Source of the DNA: Chitinophagaceae bacterium
Lineage (GTDB): Bacteria; Bacteroidota; Bacteroidia; Chitinophagales; Chitinophagaceae
DNA length: 22,719 nucleotides
Assembly (NCBI GenBank): GCA_019454915.1
Contig: JACFNM010000025.1
Coordinates: forward strand, 1 to 22,719
Direction: 5' to 3'
The position numbers and the translations under genes are program-made. Under the pieces are notes generated by a model. It searched no databases, was not told where the DNA came from, and worked only from the letters and a program-made list of their open reading frames with translations. This document shows positions 1-8,022 of this stretch, piece after piece (position 1 is the first letter of the stretch; each line of letters opens with the position of its first letter).

Positions 1-574
1 CTTTTCCATGGCTGGTACAATCTATCACCAATAACCCCTTTTCTGCAACAGCCATCTGCATCTGCGTGGGTTCTCCAACCAGGGCGAAAGCCCATTTTCG
101 ATCCGGAGGATTAAAAGAAGGATCTTTAAATAATAACTCGATTCCCCCTTGTCCCGAAATTTCTTCTTCCGCACTCGCCGCATAAATAAGATTGTAAGCC
201 AGGTCTGAACGGTCATAGAAATGAAGGAAAGTGGCAAATAGGGAAACGACGGAGCCCCCGGCATCATTACTCCCCAAGCCAAACAACTTACCGTGTTTTT
301 CCAGCGGCTCAAAGGGATCCATGGTATAGGCCTTATTGGGCTTTACGGTGTCGTGATGAGAGTTGAGCAGAATGGTCGGCTTTGCGTTGTCAAAATGCTG
401 GTTACAGGCATAAATATTATTGCCTGTCCGGTAATTGGGGATTTTCTTTTTATCGAAAAACAAGCTTAGTAAGGAGGCTGTTTGATGCTCTTCCTTACTG
501 AAGGAAGGAATACTGATGAGTTCTTTGAGTAACCCGATGGCTTCCCTCGTTAATATGGAAAGATCTTTAATCAT
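1..574 (-). CDS. argE: M20-family metallopeptidase, probable N-acyl-ornithine deacylase ArgE (3' end outside window)
   Basis: This is the N-terminal 191 residues of an M20 zinc peptidase; the reading frame is open to the left edge, so the C-terminus is missing. Visible family motifs are the metal-binding SHHD, the GSNDAGG stretch with the bridging aspartate, the catalytic AEEE pair and a following GEPT. In this operon the expected role is removal of the N-acyl group (acetyl or, more likely here, succinyl) from the ornithine or citrulline intermediate. The ATG at 574-572 overlaps the stop of argB by 8 bases (ATGATTAA), which indicates translational coupling. DapE-type deacylases share these motifs, so substrate is inferred from the arginine gene context rather than from residues. 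Known for the family: a two-zinc cytoplasmic hydrolase. Confidence 0.85.
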   Translation of the reverse strand, partial: MIKDLSILTREAIGLLKELISIPSFSKEEHQTASLLSLFFDKKKIPNYRTGNNIYACNQHFDNAKPTILLNSHHDTVKPNKAYTMDPFEPLEKHGKLFGLGSNDAGGSVVSLFATFLHFYDRSDLAYNLIYAASAEEEISGQGGIELLFKDPSFNPPDRKWAFALVGEPTQMQMAVAEKGLLVIDCTSHGK

Positions 575-1361
575 GAATAATGGTTGTGCCGGAATCACCG
601 GTGAGTAGTTGCTTCACATTCTCTGCCTTACCGATTATTACTTTGTGTACACCGCTTTGGAGCGCTCCGAATGAGTTGTCTATCTTGGGTATCATCCCGG
701 CAAATATTTTCTGTTCGGATTTCTATTGGTTATATAAAGTCTGATTAATGGTTTTTATGAAGGTAGTGTCATCCTCTGCATCCAGCAGTACACCGCTTTT
801 TTCAAAGGAATAGATTAAGGTCACCTGGAAATCTTCTGCAAGCGCCCGCGCTGTTTCCTGAGCTATGGTGTCGGCATTGGTATTCAGTAGCTGCCCTTGT
901 TTATCGTGTGTAATCGGCGCCAATACCAGCGTAAATTGACGGTCTGATAAATCTTTGAACATATCAGAATTCACAACGTCCACATCTCCGGCAAAACCAT
1001 AATCGGTTTGACCCGTTGCTTTTCTTTTGTGTGCAAGGATGGCATTACCGTCTGCCCCGGACAAACCGATAGCATTACAACCCAGCGCCTGTAGTTGGGC
1101 CACTATATTTTTATTTATATAGCCGGCATATACCATCGTTACTATCTTCAGGGTTTCCGTGTCCGTTATCCTTCTGCCATCCACTAATTGTTGGGATATC
1201 CCCAAATCATTTGCCAGTCGTGTGGCCAATTTCCCGCCGCCATGGACGAGGATAAGCGCGGCTTCCTGCTGAAGTCCGGCAAAAGCAGCAAGAAAAGCGG
1301 ATAGCTTTTCTCCGTCATCAATGATGTTGCCGCCTATCTTAATTACGTACGCTTTCTTCAT
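567..1361 (-). CDS. argB: Acetylglutamate kinase ArgB, interrupted by an in-frame TAG at 725-723
   Basis: The product phosphorylates N-acyl-glutamate, the second step of arginine synthesis. The amino-acid kinase fold is visible in VIKIGGN (residues 6-12, Lys8), LVHGGGK (38-44), GLSGADGNA and the NTNADTIA segment. After 212 residues an in-frame TAG (725-723) stops translation. The same frame then continues for 52 codons with an unmistakable ArgB C-terminus (KIFAGMIPKIDN, GVHKVIIG, GTTIIHD) and ends at a TAA that overlaps the argE start. With the amber codon read, the length is 264 codons, normal for the family. It begins 3 bases after the carbamoyltransferase stop. The stop may be a real nonsense mutation, a sequencing error or, less likely, a suppressed amber; other genes here (uppS, bamA, murI) use TAG as an ordinary stop. 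Confidence 0.88.
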
Positions 1362-1364
1362 ACA

Positions 1365-2384
1365 TTAAGATTGATGTTGCAATATTTCTGACAACACCGC
1401 CTGCGCTGCCCAAACGCGGTTAGAGGCTTCCCGGGTGATAATGCTGTTTGCGCCATCTAATATTTCGTCACTTAATTCAACATTTCTCCTCACCGGCAGA
1501 CAGTGCATCACCTTTGCTCCGTTGGTTAACCGGAGTTTTTCGTTGGTCAGCATCCACTCCGGATCGTTGCAATATATTTTACCATAATCTCTATAGGTGC
1601 TCCAGTTTTTTACGTAAACGAAGTCTGCATCTTTTAGTGCTTCTTCCTGGTTGGTGGTGATGGTGGCGCCCCGTGTAAACTGTTCATCCAGTTCATAATC
1701 TTCAGGATGGGTGATGGTAAAATCGGCTCCTCCCCAGTTGGTGATCCATTGCGAAAAACTGTTCGCTACGCATTGTGGCAGTGCCTTTACATGTGGAGCC
1801 CAGGTAAGCACTATTTTGGGTTTAGCATGAGGCGTTGTAGTTCCGTTGCTTTGTAATGTCTCCGTTATCGTAATGAGATCGGTAAGGCTTTGCAGCGGAT
1901 GTAACGTAGCGCTCTCAAGGCTTATCACCGGGATTCCGGCGTATTTAATAAATTGTTTAATGAAGAGTTCGCTGTAATCGTCTTCCCTGTTTTTCAGGGA
2001 AGGGAAAGTACGAATGCACAGGATATCGAAATATTTACCCATGATCGGCGCTGCATCCTTCACATGCTCTACTTTGCTTCCACTCATAATAGCCTCTTCT
2101 TCAAATTCCAATGCCCATCCTTCATTACCTACGTTAAACACGATGGGTTCCATCCCTAAGTTTTGTGCGGCAATCTGCGTACTGATGCGGGTGCGCATGC
2201 TCGGATTAAGAAACAATAGACCTATTTTCTTATTCTTCCCCAGGGACTGATGTGCGAATGGATTTGATTTATACCATAGCGCGCGTTTGACAAGTCCGTT
2301 GATGTCTCTCACATCATTGACGGATATAAATTGGGGTATTCCCGATGAAGGAAGTTGGAGCAGATTGGCTGGAATGGAACTCAT
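1365..2384 (-). CDS. argF': N-succinylornithine carbamoyltransferase-type ArgF'
   Basis: A 339-residue carbamoyltransferase of the AOTCase/SOTCase branch. The carbamoyl-phosphate loop reads NPSMRTR (residues 60-66) instead of the STRTR loop of ordinary ornithine transcarbamylase. HCLP is at 294-297 and APHVKALPQCV forms the second-domain contact. Known for the family: a single position separates acetyl- from succinyl-ornithine specificity, Glu92 in Xanthomonas AOTCase and Pro90 in Bacteroides fragilis SOTCase. By my hand alignment of the xxEH segment this protein has Val105 there (SKVEH), and Val at that site has been reported to favour the succinyl substrate. I therefore prefer succinylornithine carbamoyltransferase, making N-succinylcitrulline. 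It lies between argD and argB in the operon; the start is the first ATG, just before conserved sequence. Confidence 0.87.
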   Translation of the reverse strand: MSSIPANLLQLPSSGIPQFISVNDVRDINGLVKRALWYKSNPFAHQSLGKNKKIGLLFLNPSMRTRISTQIAAQNLGMEPIVFNVGNEGWALEFEEEAIMSGSKVEHVKDAAPIMGKYFDILCIRTFPSLKNREDDYSELFIKQFIKYAGIPVISLESATLHPLQSLTDLITITETLQSNGTTTPHAKPKIVLTWAPHVKALPQCVANSFSQWITNWGGADFTITHPEDYELDEQFTRGATITTNQEEALKDADFVYVKNWSTYRDYGKIYCNDPEWMLTNEKLRLTNGAKVMHCLPVRRNVELSDEILDGANSIITREASNRVWAAQAVLSEILQHQS

Positions 2385-2425
2385 TATTTATAAATTATTC
2401 AATCAGGATTTAATTATTTCACTGG

Positions 2426-3577
2426 CTATACCGCTTGTACGCTCATGGAAGCAATCTCTTCACGAATGCCCTCTATGAATTGTTCTGCGTCTTTCTTCTT
2501 TAAGGCGAGAGAGGGTAATAAACGGATAACATTGGGTTTGGCCTCTCCGGTGAATATTTTTTGATTTTGTAACAGGCTCTTTTTAAGATCTTTCAGTTGC
2601 TCCGGAAGGTCAAATCCTATCATCAGCCCTCTTCCTCTTACATTCTTCAATTCGGGGATAAGATTTAGCTCCTCTTTCAAATATTTACCCATCATCACAA
2701 CATTTCCCAGCAATTTTTCTGATTCGAGCACTTCAAGTACGCCGAGTGCCGCGGCACAGGCAAGATGATTGCCGCCAAAGGTGGTGCCAAGTTGAAATAA
2801 TTTGGGTTGAATATGAGGGGCTATGATAATGCCGGCCACGGGAAAACCATTACCCATACCCTTGGCCATGGTATAGATATCTGCTTTTACGCCGGCAAAA
2901 TCGTGGCTGAAAAACTTACCGGATCTTCCGTAACCACACTGTACGCTGTCCGCAATATATACTGCCCCGTACTGATCGCAGAGACTCCGGATTTTCTTTA
3001 AAAAATCTTCTTCTGCCACGTTTATGCCTCCTACGCCCTGGATGCCTTCAATGATAACTGATGAAATCTGGTCGCCATGGTTTTTAAAACAATCCTCTAA
3101 TGCCTGTTCGTCATTGAAGGGCAAAAAGATGACGTGATCGGTTTCATTTACCGGGGCGATATAGTTTTTATTGTCGGTTGCCGAAACAGCAAGAGAAGTA
3201 CGACCATGAAACGATTTGCTGAAGGCTACTACCTTCTTTCTGCCATTATGAAAAGAGGCTAATTTCATTGCATTTTCATTGGCTTCTGCGCCGCTGTTGC
3301 ATAAGAACAGCTGGTAGTCTTCTTTGCCGGATAGCTTTCCAAGTTTATCCGCCAGTTCTTCCTGCAATGGAATTTTAATGGAATTGGAATAAAAAGCAAT
3401 CTTATTAAGCTGCTCCTGTATCCGTTGTACCCAGTGAGGATGAGTGTGTCCGATAGAGATGACGGCATGTCCCCCGTACATATCCAGATACTGTTCACCT
3501 TTATCATCCCATAAATAGGAGCCTTTAGCTTTAACGATGTTTACGTTATTAATCGGATAAACCTTAAATAAGTCCAT
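2426..3577 (-). CDS. argD: Acetylornithine/succinylornithine aminotransferase ArgD
   Basis: A 383-residue class III, PLP-dependent aminotransferase that interconverts N-acyl-glutamate semialdehyde and N-acyl-ornithine. Family features are the substrate-side GGHAVISIGHTHP (residues 35-47), NSGAEAN (94-100) for phosphate binding, SFHGRT (122-127), the PLP-ring aspartate Asp210 within IADSVQCGYGRSG, and the Schiff-base lysine Lys239 in TMAKGMGNGFP. The usual DEVQ is DSVQ here; I believe this is common in Bacteroidota versions. Length is slightly below the usual 390-400 residues. A 144-base gap separates it from argC upstream, the largest gap inside the operon, with no gene that I can see in it. 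It is 41 bases upstream of the carbamoyltransferase start. Confidence 0.93.
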   Translation of the reverse strand: MDLFKVYPINNVNIVKAKGSYLWDDKGEQYLDMYGGHAVISIGHTHPHWVQRIQEQLNKIAFYSNSIKIPLQEELADKLGKLSGKEDYQLFLCNSGAEANENAMKLASFHNGRKKVVAFSKSFHGRTSLAVSATDNKNYIAPVNETDHVIFLPFNDEQALEDCFKNHGDQISSVIIEGIQGVGGINVAEEDFLKKIRSLCDQYGAVYIADSVQCGYGRSGKFFSHDFAGVKADIYTMAKGMGNGFPVAGIIIAPHIQPKLFQLGTTFGGNHLACAAALGVLEVLESEKLLGNVVMMGKYLKEELNLIPELKNVRGRGLMIGFDLPEQLKDLKKSLLQNQKIFTGEAKPNVIRLLPSLALKKKDAEQFIEGIREEIASMSVQAV

Positions 3578-3721
3578 TGAATATTTTTTTATTGGTTGAT
3601 GGTTACTGATCCAGGCGGTCTGTAGAATTCATGCAGAACATCCTTATGGTCATTGATTTAAATGGTTAATTTGTTGTGTTCTTCTTTCTGCTTCCGGCGT
3701 TCGTATGACTTAACCTGCCTG

Positions 3722-4720
3722 TTAAAACGCTGCCGGCTTCAATCGAAGTCCTGTCGTTTCATCCAATCCAAACATCAGGTTCATATTTTGAACAGCCTGC
3801 CCGCAGGCTCCTTTTAACAGGTTGTCCGATATAGAGTGCACAACCAGTTTGCTGCCCACTTTTTCTAACTGGATAATACACTTATTGGTATTCACCACCT
3901 GCTTCAGGTAGATAGGTGTATCGCTTACTATCGTAAAGGGCTGGTGTTTATAAAAGTTTTTGTACAATCGCAGGATCTCTTCATAAGACGCTTCGCAATG
4001 GATCGTGGAGCTGACAAAGATCCCCCTGGTGAAATCGCCCCGCCAGGGCACAAAGTTGAGTTGTGGTCGGGTAGCTGTGCCGGCTGGAGCTACCTGATCC
4101 AAAGACTGCAGAATTTCATCAAGGTGTTGATGCGTGAGCGTTTTATAGGCCTGGATATTATTCGCGCGCCAACTGAAGTGTCCGGTTGCGGTAAGACTTT
4201 GACCTGCACCCGTACTACCGGTTATCCCTGTTGTGTATATTTCATCCAGAAGCCCCTCACTTGCGAGGGGTAACAGTCCTAATTGTACGGTGGTAGCAAA
4301 ACATCCCGGGTTCGCTACGTTTTGTGCCGATTGAATTTGTTTCTTATTTATTTCAGGAAGCCCGTAAATGAAACTTCTTTTTCCCGAAACGGATTGTTTG
4401 GCAAGTCGGAAGTCGTTTGCGAGATCAATAATCTTTGTTTTTTCTGATACGGTATTTTCTGATAAAAATTGCTTGGATGCTCCATGTCCAAGGCACAGAA
4501 ACAGGACGTCCAGTTCGCCGATTTTTATAGGCCCCAAATCTTCACTGAAAAATAATTCGGTTTCTCCGATTAAATCCTGGTGAACCGCATGAATCGGTTT
4601 ACCGGCATTACTCCGGCTGTGAACGAACCGGAAATCCACATCCGGATGGTTAATAAGTAACCGGATGAGTTCACCACCCGTATATCCTGCGCCTCCTATG
4701 ATCCCTGTTTTTATCTTCAT
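3722..4720 (-). CDS. argC: N-acetyl-gamma-glutamyl-phosphate reductase ArgC
   Basis: A 332-residue NADPH-dependent dehydrogenase that reduces N-acyl-glutamyl phosphate to the semialdehyde. The Rossmann motif GGAGYTGGELIRLL is at residues 9-22 and the catalytic cysteine Cys140 lies in ANPGCFATTVQL. GSTGAGQS follows in the substrate-binding part, and HQHLDEI, a segment usually conserved in this family, is also visible. The start codon overlaps the argG stop in an ATGA arrangement (4720-4717), so translation of the two is likely coupled. It carries on the arginine operon toward argD. Length and motif spacing look normal, and I see no frame damage. Confidence 0.94.
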   Translation of the reverse strand: MKIKTGIIGGAGYTGGELIRLLINHPDVDFRFVHSRSNAGKPIHAVHQDLIGETELFFSEDLGPIKIGELDVLFLCLGHGASKQFLSENTVSEKTKIIDLANDFRLAKQSVSGKRSFIYGLPEINKKQIQSAQNVANPGCFATTVQLGLLPLASEGLLDEIYTTGITGSTGAGQSLTATGHFSWRANNIQAYKTLTHQHLDEILQSLDQVAPAGTATRPQLNFVPWRGDFTRGIFVSSTIHCEASYEEILRLYKNFYKHQPFTIVSDTPIYLKQVVNTNKCIIQLEKVGSKLVVHSISDNLLKGACGQAVQNMNLMFGLDETTGLRLKPAAF

Positions 4721-5904
4721 TTTTTATTGACTAAATAATGGATGGCAACCTGGTTGCCGAATATCTTGCTAAATCCTCTTACATCTTCACCGGTGAAGCC
4801 GCTATTCATTTCTCCGTATTTCCCAAACCGGCTATTCATCAGGTCATAAGGAGATTCTATACCGATTACCTGGAAGCGATAAGGGTATAGCTGAACGAAC
4901 ACACTGCCGGTAACATTTCCCTGGGAATCCTGTAAAAAGGTTTCTATATTTCTCATTACCGGGTCTAAGATTTGACCTTCATGCAACCAGTTGCCGTAAA
5001 ACTGTGCCAGTTGATCCTTCCAGTTCAGTTGCCATTTGGTCAGTACGTGCTTTTCCAACGCATGGTGGGCTTTCAGGATGATCATGGGCGCAGCCGCTTC
5101 AAATCCTACGCGCCCCTTAATTCCGATGATGGTGTCTCCAACGTGAATATCCCTCCCGATGCCATAGGGGCCCGCTATGCTTTGCAAATATTGTATCGCG
5201 TCAACCGGATGAGCGAAAGGCTTATTATCAATACCGGTCAATTCTCCCTTTGTAAACTGGAGGCTCACCTCACGGGGTTCGGATTGCGTCACCGGTGTCG
5301 GCCAGGCTTCGTCCGGTAACATGCCTTTGGATGAAAGCGTTTCTTTTCCTCCAACGCTCGTTCCCCATAATCCTTTGTTGATGGAATATACGGCTTTTTC
5401 GAAATTCATTTTCACACCTTTTGCCTTAAGATAGATGATTTCTTCCTCCCGGCTGAGCTTTAAGTCCCGGATAGGCGTAATGATCTCAACGCCCGGAAGC
5501 AGGATATTAAAGATCATATCAAAGCGTACCTGATCGTTTCCGGCGCCGGTGCTCCCGTGAGCTACGGCGTCGGCGTTTAATTTTTTTGCATGCTCAGCGA
5601 TGTGTAATGCCTGGCTCAGTCTTTCAGCGCTTACACTTAAAGGATAGGTATTGTTCTTTAATACGTTTCCAAAAATCAGGTATTTGATAATACTGTTGTA
5701 GTACGAATGAACAGCATCTACGGTAGTATGAGTTTTTACACCCAGTTTATAGGCGTGTTCTTCAATATTTTTTAGCTCCTCTTTACTGAATCCTCCAGTG
5801 TCTACAATTACGGAGTGAACTTCATAACCTTTATCTTCGCCGAGGTATTTAACGCAATAGGTAGTATCTAATCCGCCACTAAAACCTAAAACAATCTTTT
5901 TCAT
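4717..5904 (-). CDS. argG: Argininosuccinate synthase ArgG
   Basis: A 395-residue ATP-dependent ligase joining citrulline and aspartate. The N-terminal PP-loop reads GFSGGLDTTYC (residues 7-17) and a second recognisable block is AHGSTGAGNDQVRF, both typical of argininosuccinate synthases. Further on are the conserved WGTSVGG segment and GIKGRVGFEAAAPMI. Length matches the family (about 400). It begins 26 bases after the GNAT gene and its TGA overlaps the argC ATG by four bases. No matching argininosuccinate lyase is seen in the window; it may lie beyond argE off the left edge (inference from operon direction). Confidence 0.94.
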   Translation of the reverse strand: MKKIVLGFSGGLDTTYCVKYLGEDKGYEVHSVIVDTGGFSKEELKNIEEHAYKLGVKTHTTVDAVHSYYNSIIKYLIFGNVLKNNTYPLSVSAERLSQALHIAEHAKKLNADAVAHGSTGAGNDQVRFDMIFNILLPGVEIITPIRDLKLSREEEIIYLKAKGVKMNFEKAVYSINKGLWGTSVGGKETLSSKGMLPDEAWPTPVTQSEPREVSLQFTKGELTGIDNKPFAHPVDAIQYLQSIAGPYGIGRDIHVGDTIIGIKGRVGFEAAAPMIILKAHHALEKHVLTKWQLNWKDQLAQFYGNWLHEGQILDPVMRNIETFLQDSQGNVTGSVFVQLYPYRFQVIGIESPYDLMNSRFGKYGEMNSGFTGEDVRGFSKIFGNQVAIHYLVNKK

Positions 5905-5930
5905 ATTTGAAGTACTTTTTGACTGAAACT

Positions 5931-6656
5931 TTAGAGATTAAAAAGAAAATGCAGGATGGATTTCCCTTTGTTTATTTTGTTATTGCCGTTTGACCCGGAT
6001 TTCTCCTTTTTTGAGAATGCCTTCAGCAGTTTCCATTTTTTGATACGCATGAACCGTTCATATAACTTGGAATGTTGCTGGAAGTCCTCCTGTGTTTTTT
6101 CCGGTTGCGGATGATCTTTCGGATCGTAGAGCATCGCCGTACAAAGGCAGTTCTTTCTTCCTTTACTCATCAGAATGTCATAATTAACGCAACTCTTGCA
6201 TCCTGCCCAGAATTCATCATCCTGTGTGAGTTCCGAATAGGTAACCGGTTCGTATCCGAGTTCCGAATTGATTTTCATGACCGCCAAACCCGTTGTCAGT
6301 CCAAAAATTTTGGCGGTGGGGTAAAGTGTCCGACTCAGGTCAAAAACCTTTTGCTTGATGGCCCGTGCCAGTCCGCTTTTCCGGAACGGAGGAGCAACAA
6401 TAAGCCCTGAATTGGCAACGTATTCACCGTGGCTCCAGGTTTCAATATAGCAAAACCCGGCCCATTCGCCTTCCCGGGTAAGCGCGATGACTGCCTTGCC
6501 TTCCCGCATTTTCTGCTGGATATACTCGGGACTCCGTTTGGCGATGCCCGTTCCCCGCGCCTTTGCTGAAGAAGCCATCTCATCGCATATCACCTGTGCA
6601 AAGCTCAGGTGGTTTTCATTGGCGATGTATATTTGAAATTGTTCAATCGGTATCAT
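5931..6656 (-). CDS. GNAT-family N-acyltransferase heading the arginine operon (candidate ArgA substitute)
   Basis: A 241-residue GNAT acyltransferase and the first gene of the arginine operon. The acyl-CoA pyrophosphate loop is visible as VAPPFRKSG (residues 87-95), following SGLIV. The C-terminal part carries four cysteines, Cys153, Cys156, Cys170 and Cys172 (GCKSC, NCLC), and ends in a lysine-rich tail. No classical argA or argJ is present in the window, so its position suggests that it supplies the first step, acylating glutamate with acetyl- or succinyl-CoA (inference). The Cys cluster could bind a metal, but its spacing alone does not prove this. The start is the first ATG, shortly before the first acyltransferase strand. 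It could also be an acyltransferase with another substrate that is merely co-regulated. Confidence 0.72.
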   Translation of the reverse strand: MIPIEQFQIYIANENHLSFAQVICDEMASSAKARGTGIAKRSPEYIQQKMREGKAVIALTREGEWAGFCYIETWSHGEYVANSGLIVAPPFRKSGLARAIKQKVFDLSRTLYPTAKIFGLTTGLAVMKINSELGYEPVTYSELTQDDEFWAGCKSCVNYDILMSKGRKNCLCTAMLYDPKDHPQPEKTQEDFQQHSKLYERFMRIKKWKLLKAFSKKEKSGSNGNNKINKGKSILHFLFNL

Positions 6657-6682
6657 TTTCTTCTGTTCCTTAAATCAACTGG

Positions 6683-6912
6683 TTAATAAATGAGGATAGC
6701 TCCATTCCGGCTTCCATCTTCAAAGACGAAGCAGCACGCTTTCCCCATAAAGGTTGTTGGCAGTGCTATCAGACTGAGCATCAACGTCGTACCCTGAATG
6801 GTGTTGGAGAACAGAAAAAAACCGCTCCTGGCAGAACAGGAAAAACCCCACGCAATATAGTGTCTGCCCCGGCAAACACATCAGCGATTACTTTGGTGAG
6901 ATTTTTTAGCAT
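6683..6912 (-). pseudogene. Possible frameshifted remnant of a small protein of unknown function
   Basis: In the 369-base gap between the GNAT and GGGPS genes, the minus strand has an ATG at 6912 opening a 42-codon frame (starting MLKNLTKVIADVFAGADTIL) that stops at a TGA. A second frame overlapping its end continues with a protein-like sequence (FFLFSNTIQ, LMLSLIALPTTFMGKACC, ending at TAA 6685-6683). Joined by one frameshift near the T-run around 6814-6820, they would make a roughly 75-residue protein with a hydrophobic middle. I do not recognise the family. The two frames may equally be chance open stretches. The remaining gap, including 6913-7025, shows nothing I can name. Confidence 0.25.
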
Positions 6913-7025
6913 TGTAATTGAGTAGTAGACTAAACTTTAATAGAATTCTTGACGATGCAAAGAAAGGATATTTTTTGCATGTGGGTCTATTTTTTGTGTG
7001 AAATTTTGAATACAGCCCCTGATTT

Positions 7026-7781
7026 CTATATACGCACCGGAACGCTGTGCACCGCAGCGCTCATTTCTTTGATAAGCGAAGCGTCTTTTTCAATGGCATT
7101 ACCCACTACCACTAAATCAGCGCCGGCTTTACCGCTCAGATAGGCCGTCTCGGGGTCTTTAATGCCTCCACCAACGATGAGCGGGATGCTGATTGCCCTG
7201 GATACCGCCATAATCATGGATGGACTAACCGGGAATACCGCGCCGCTTCCTGCATCCATGTAAATTGTCTTCATGCCCAACATCTCCCCCGCCATAGCGG
7301 TACAAACCGCTATTTCATTTTTATTGGCGGGAATGGAACTTGAATTGCTGATATAGGACACGGTGGTGGGGGCGCCGCCGTCAATCAGCATGTAGCCCGT
7401 AGCGATCACTTCCAGCCCGCTTTGCCTTACCATCGGCGCGGAAACAACGTGCTGCCCGATTAGCAGGTCCGGATTTCTGCCCGAAATCAGCGAGAGGTAC
7501 AGCAGCCCGTCTGCATAGCGGCTGACCTGTGAAGGGGTACCGGGGAATAAAATGACCGGAATAGGGCTCTGCCTTTTTATCTGGTTGATGGTTTCGTCCA
7601 GGTGATTGGTAACCATCAGGCTTCCACCCACCAGCAGATAGTCCACTTTGGCTTCACCGGCGAGTTGGGTTAATTCGGATATTTTCCGGTTATCCGTTTT
7701 ATCAGGATCGATGAGCACGGCAAATGATTTCTTACCTGCCTTTTTCTTATCAATGAGGGATGAATAGATCAGATTGGTCAT
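7026..7781 (-). CDS. GGGPS/PcrB-family prenylglyceryl phosphate synthase
   Basis: A 251-residue TIM-barrel prenyltransferase of the geranylgeranylglyceryl/heptaprenylglyceryl phosphate synthase family, which joins a polyprenyl diphosphate to glycerol-1-phosphate. Recognisable blocks are FAVLIDPDK (residues 20-28), DYLLVGGSL, VILFPGTPSQVS, LSLISGRNPDLLIGQHV, YMDAGSGA and the phosphate-binding IPLIVGGGIKDPETA followed by GADLVVVGNAIEKD. These form the complete set expected around the barrel. Known for the family: archaeal lipid synthesis, with bacterial homologues in Bacteroidota and Firmicutes whose physiological product is less clear. The prenyl chain length cannot be read from sequence by eye. 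The gene is divergent from the tRNA-Arg promoter at 7836-7868 and stands alone. Confidence 0.88.
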   Translation of the reverse strand: MTNLIYSSLIDKKKAGKKSFAVLIDPDKTDNRKISELTQLAGEAKVDYLLVGGSLMVTNHLDETINQIKRQSPIPVILFPGTPSQVSRYADGLLYLSLISGRNPDLLIGQHVVSAPMVRQSGLEVIATGYMLIDGGAPTTVSYISNSSSIPANKNEIAVCTAMAGEMLGMKTIYMDAGSGAVFPVSPSMIMAVSRAISIPLIVGGGIKDPETAYLSGKAGADLVVVGNAIEKDASLIKEMSAAVHSVPVRI

Positions 7782-7835
7782 GCTTTTTGTTCCTTAACTG
7801 CAAAAATGCAAAAAGTTTTCGGCTTAGCCGGATTA

Positions 7836-7868
7836 ATTGCAGCACTTAAATTATTTGATGTAGTTTTG
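7836..7868 (+). promoter_or_regulatory. Bacteroidota-type promoter for the tRNA-Arg locus
   Basis: The -33 element ATTG (7836-7839) is followed after 21 bases by TAGTTTTG (7861-7868), matching the Bacteroidota -7 consensus TAnnTTTG. Transcription should begin near 7875, so it would first read the broken tRNA-Arg copy at 7887 and then the intact tRNA-Arg at 8023. I see no comparable promoter directly before the intact tRNA. Confidence 0.55.
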
Positions 7869-7886
7869 TCCTTCTTTTTTTGCACC

Positions 7887-7954
7887 GGCCTCGTAGTACA
7901 ATGGATAGTATAATCCCGACCTCCGGTTGGGACGAAGCTCCAGATACAGGTTCG
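7887..7954 (+). pseudogene. Degenerate tRNA-Arg copy with a hairpin replacing the 5' anticodon arm
   Basis: Bases 7887-7913 repeat the first 27 bases of the intact tRNA-Arg at 8023, and 7933-7954 repeat 22 bases of its anticodon loop, variable region and T-arm (8057-8078). Between them, seven bases of the intact gene (8050-8056) are replaced by a 19-base inverted repeat (7914-7932; TCCCGACC, TCC loop, GGTTGGGA). The T-stem and acceptor 3' strand are absent, so the sequence cannot fold as a tRNA. The copy lies between the promoter and the intact gene and is probably co-transcribed with it. It resembles the broken tRNA-Asn copy at 20419-20468. Confidence 0.75.
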
Positions 7955-8022
7955 GCACCTATGAAACAAACATAATTTAAGCAGACTTTCTGAACAACGA
8001 TTTGGATTTTCTGTCAAATATC

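Noticed and set aside
3578..3721. Hidden gene or regulatory RNA in the argC-argD gap
   Set aside because: The frames there are under 20 codons and no stable hairpin or repeat is visible.
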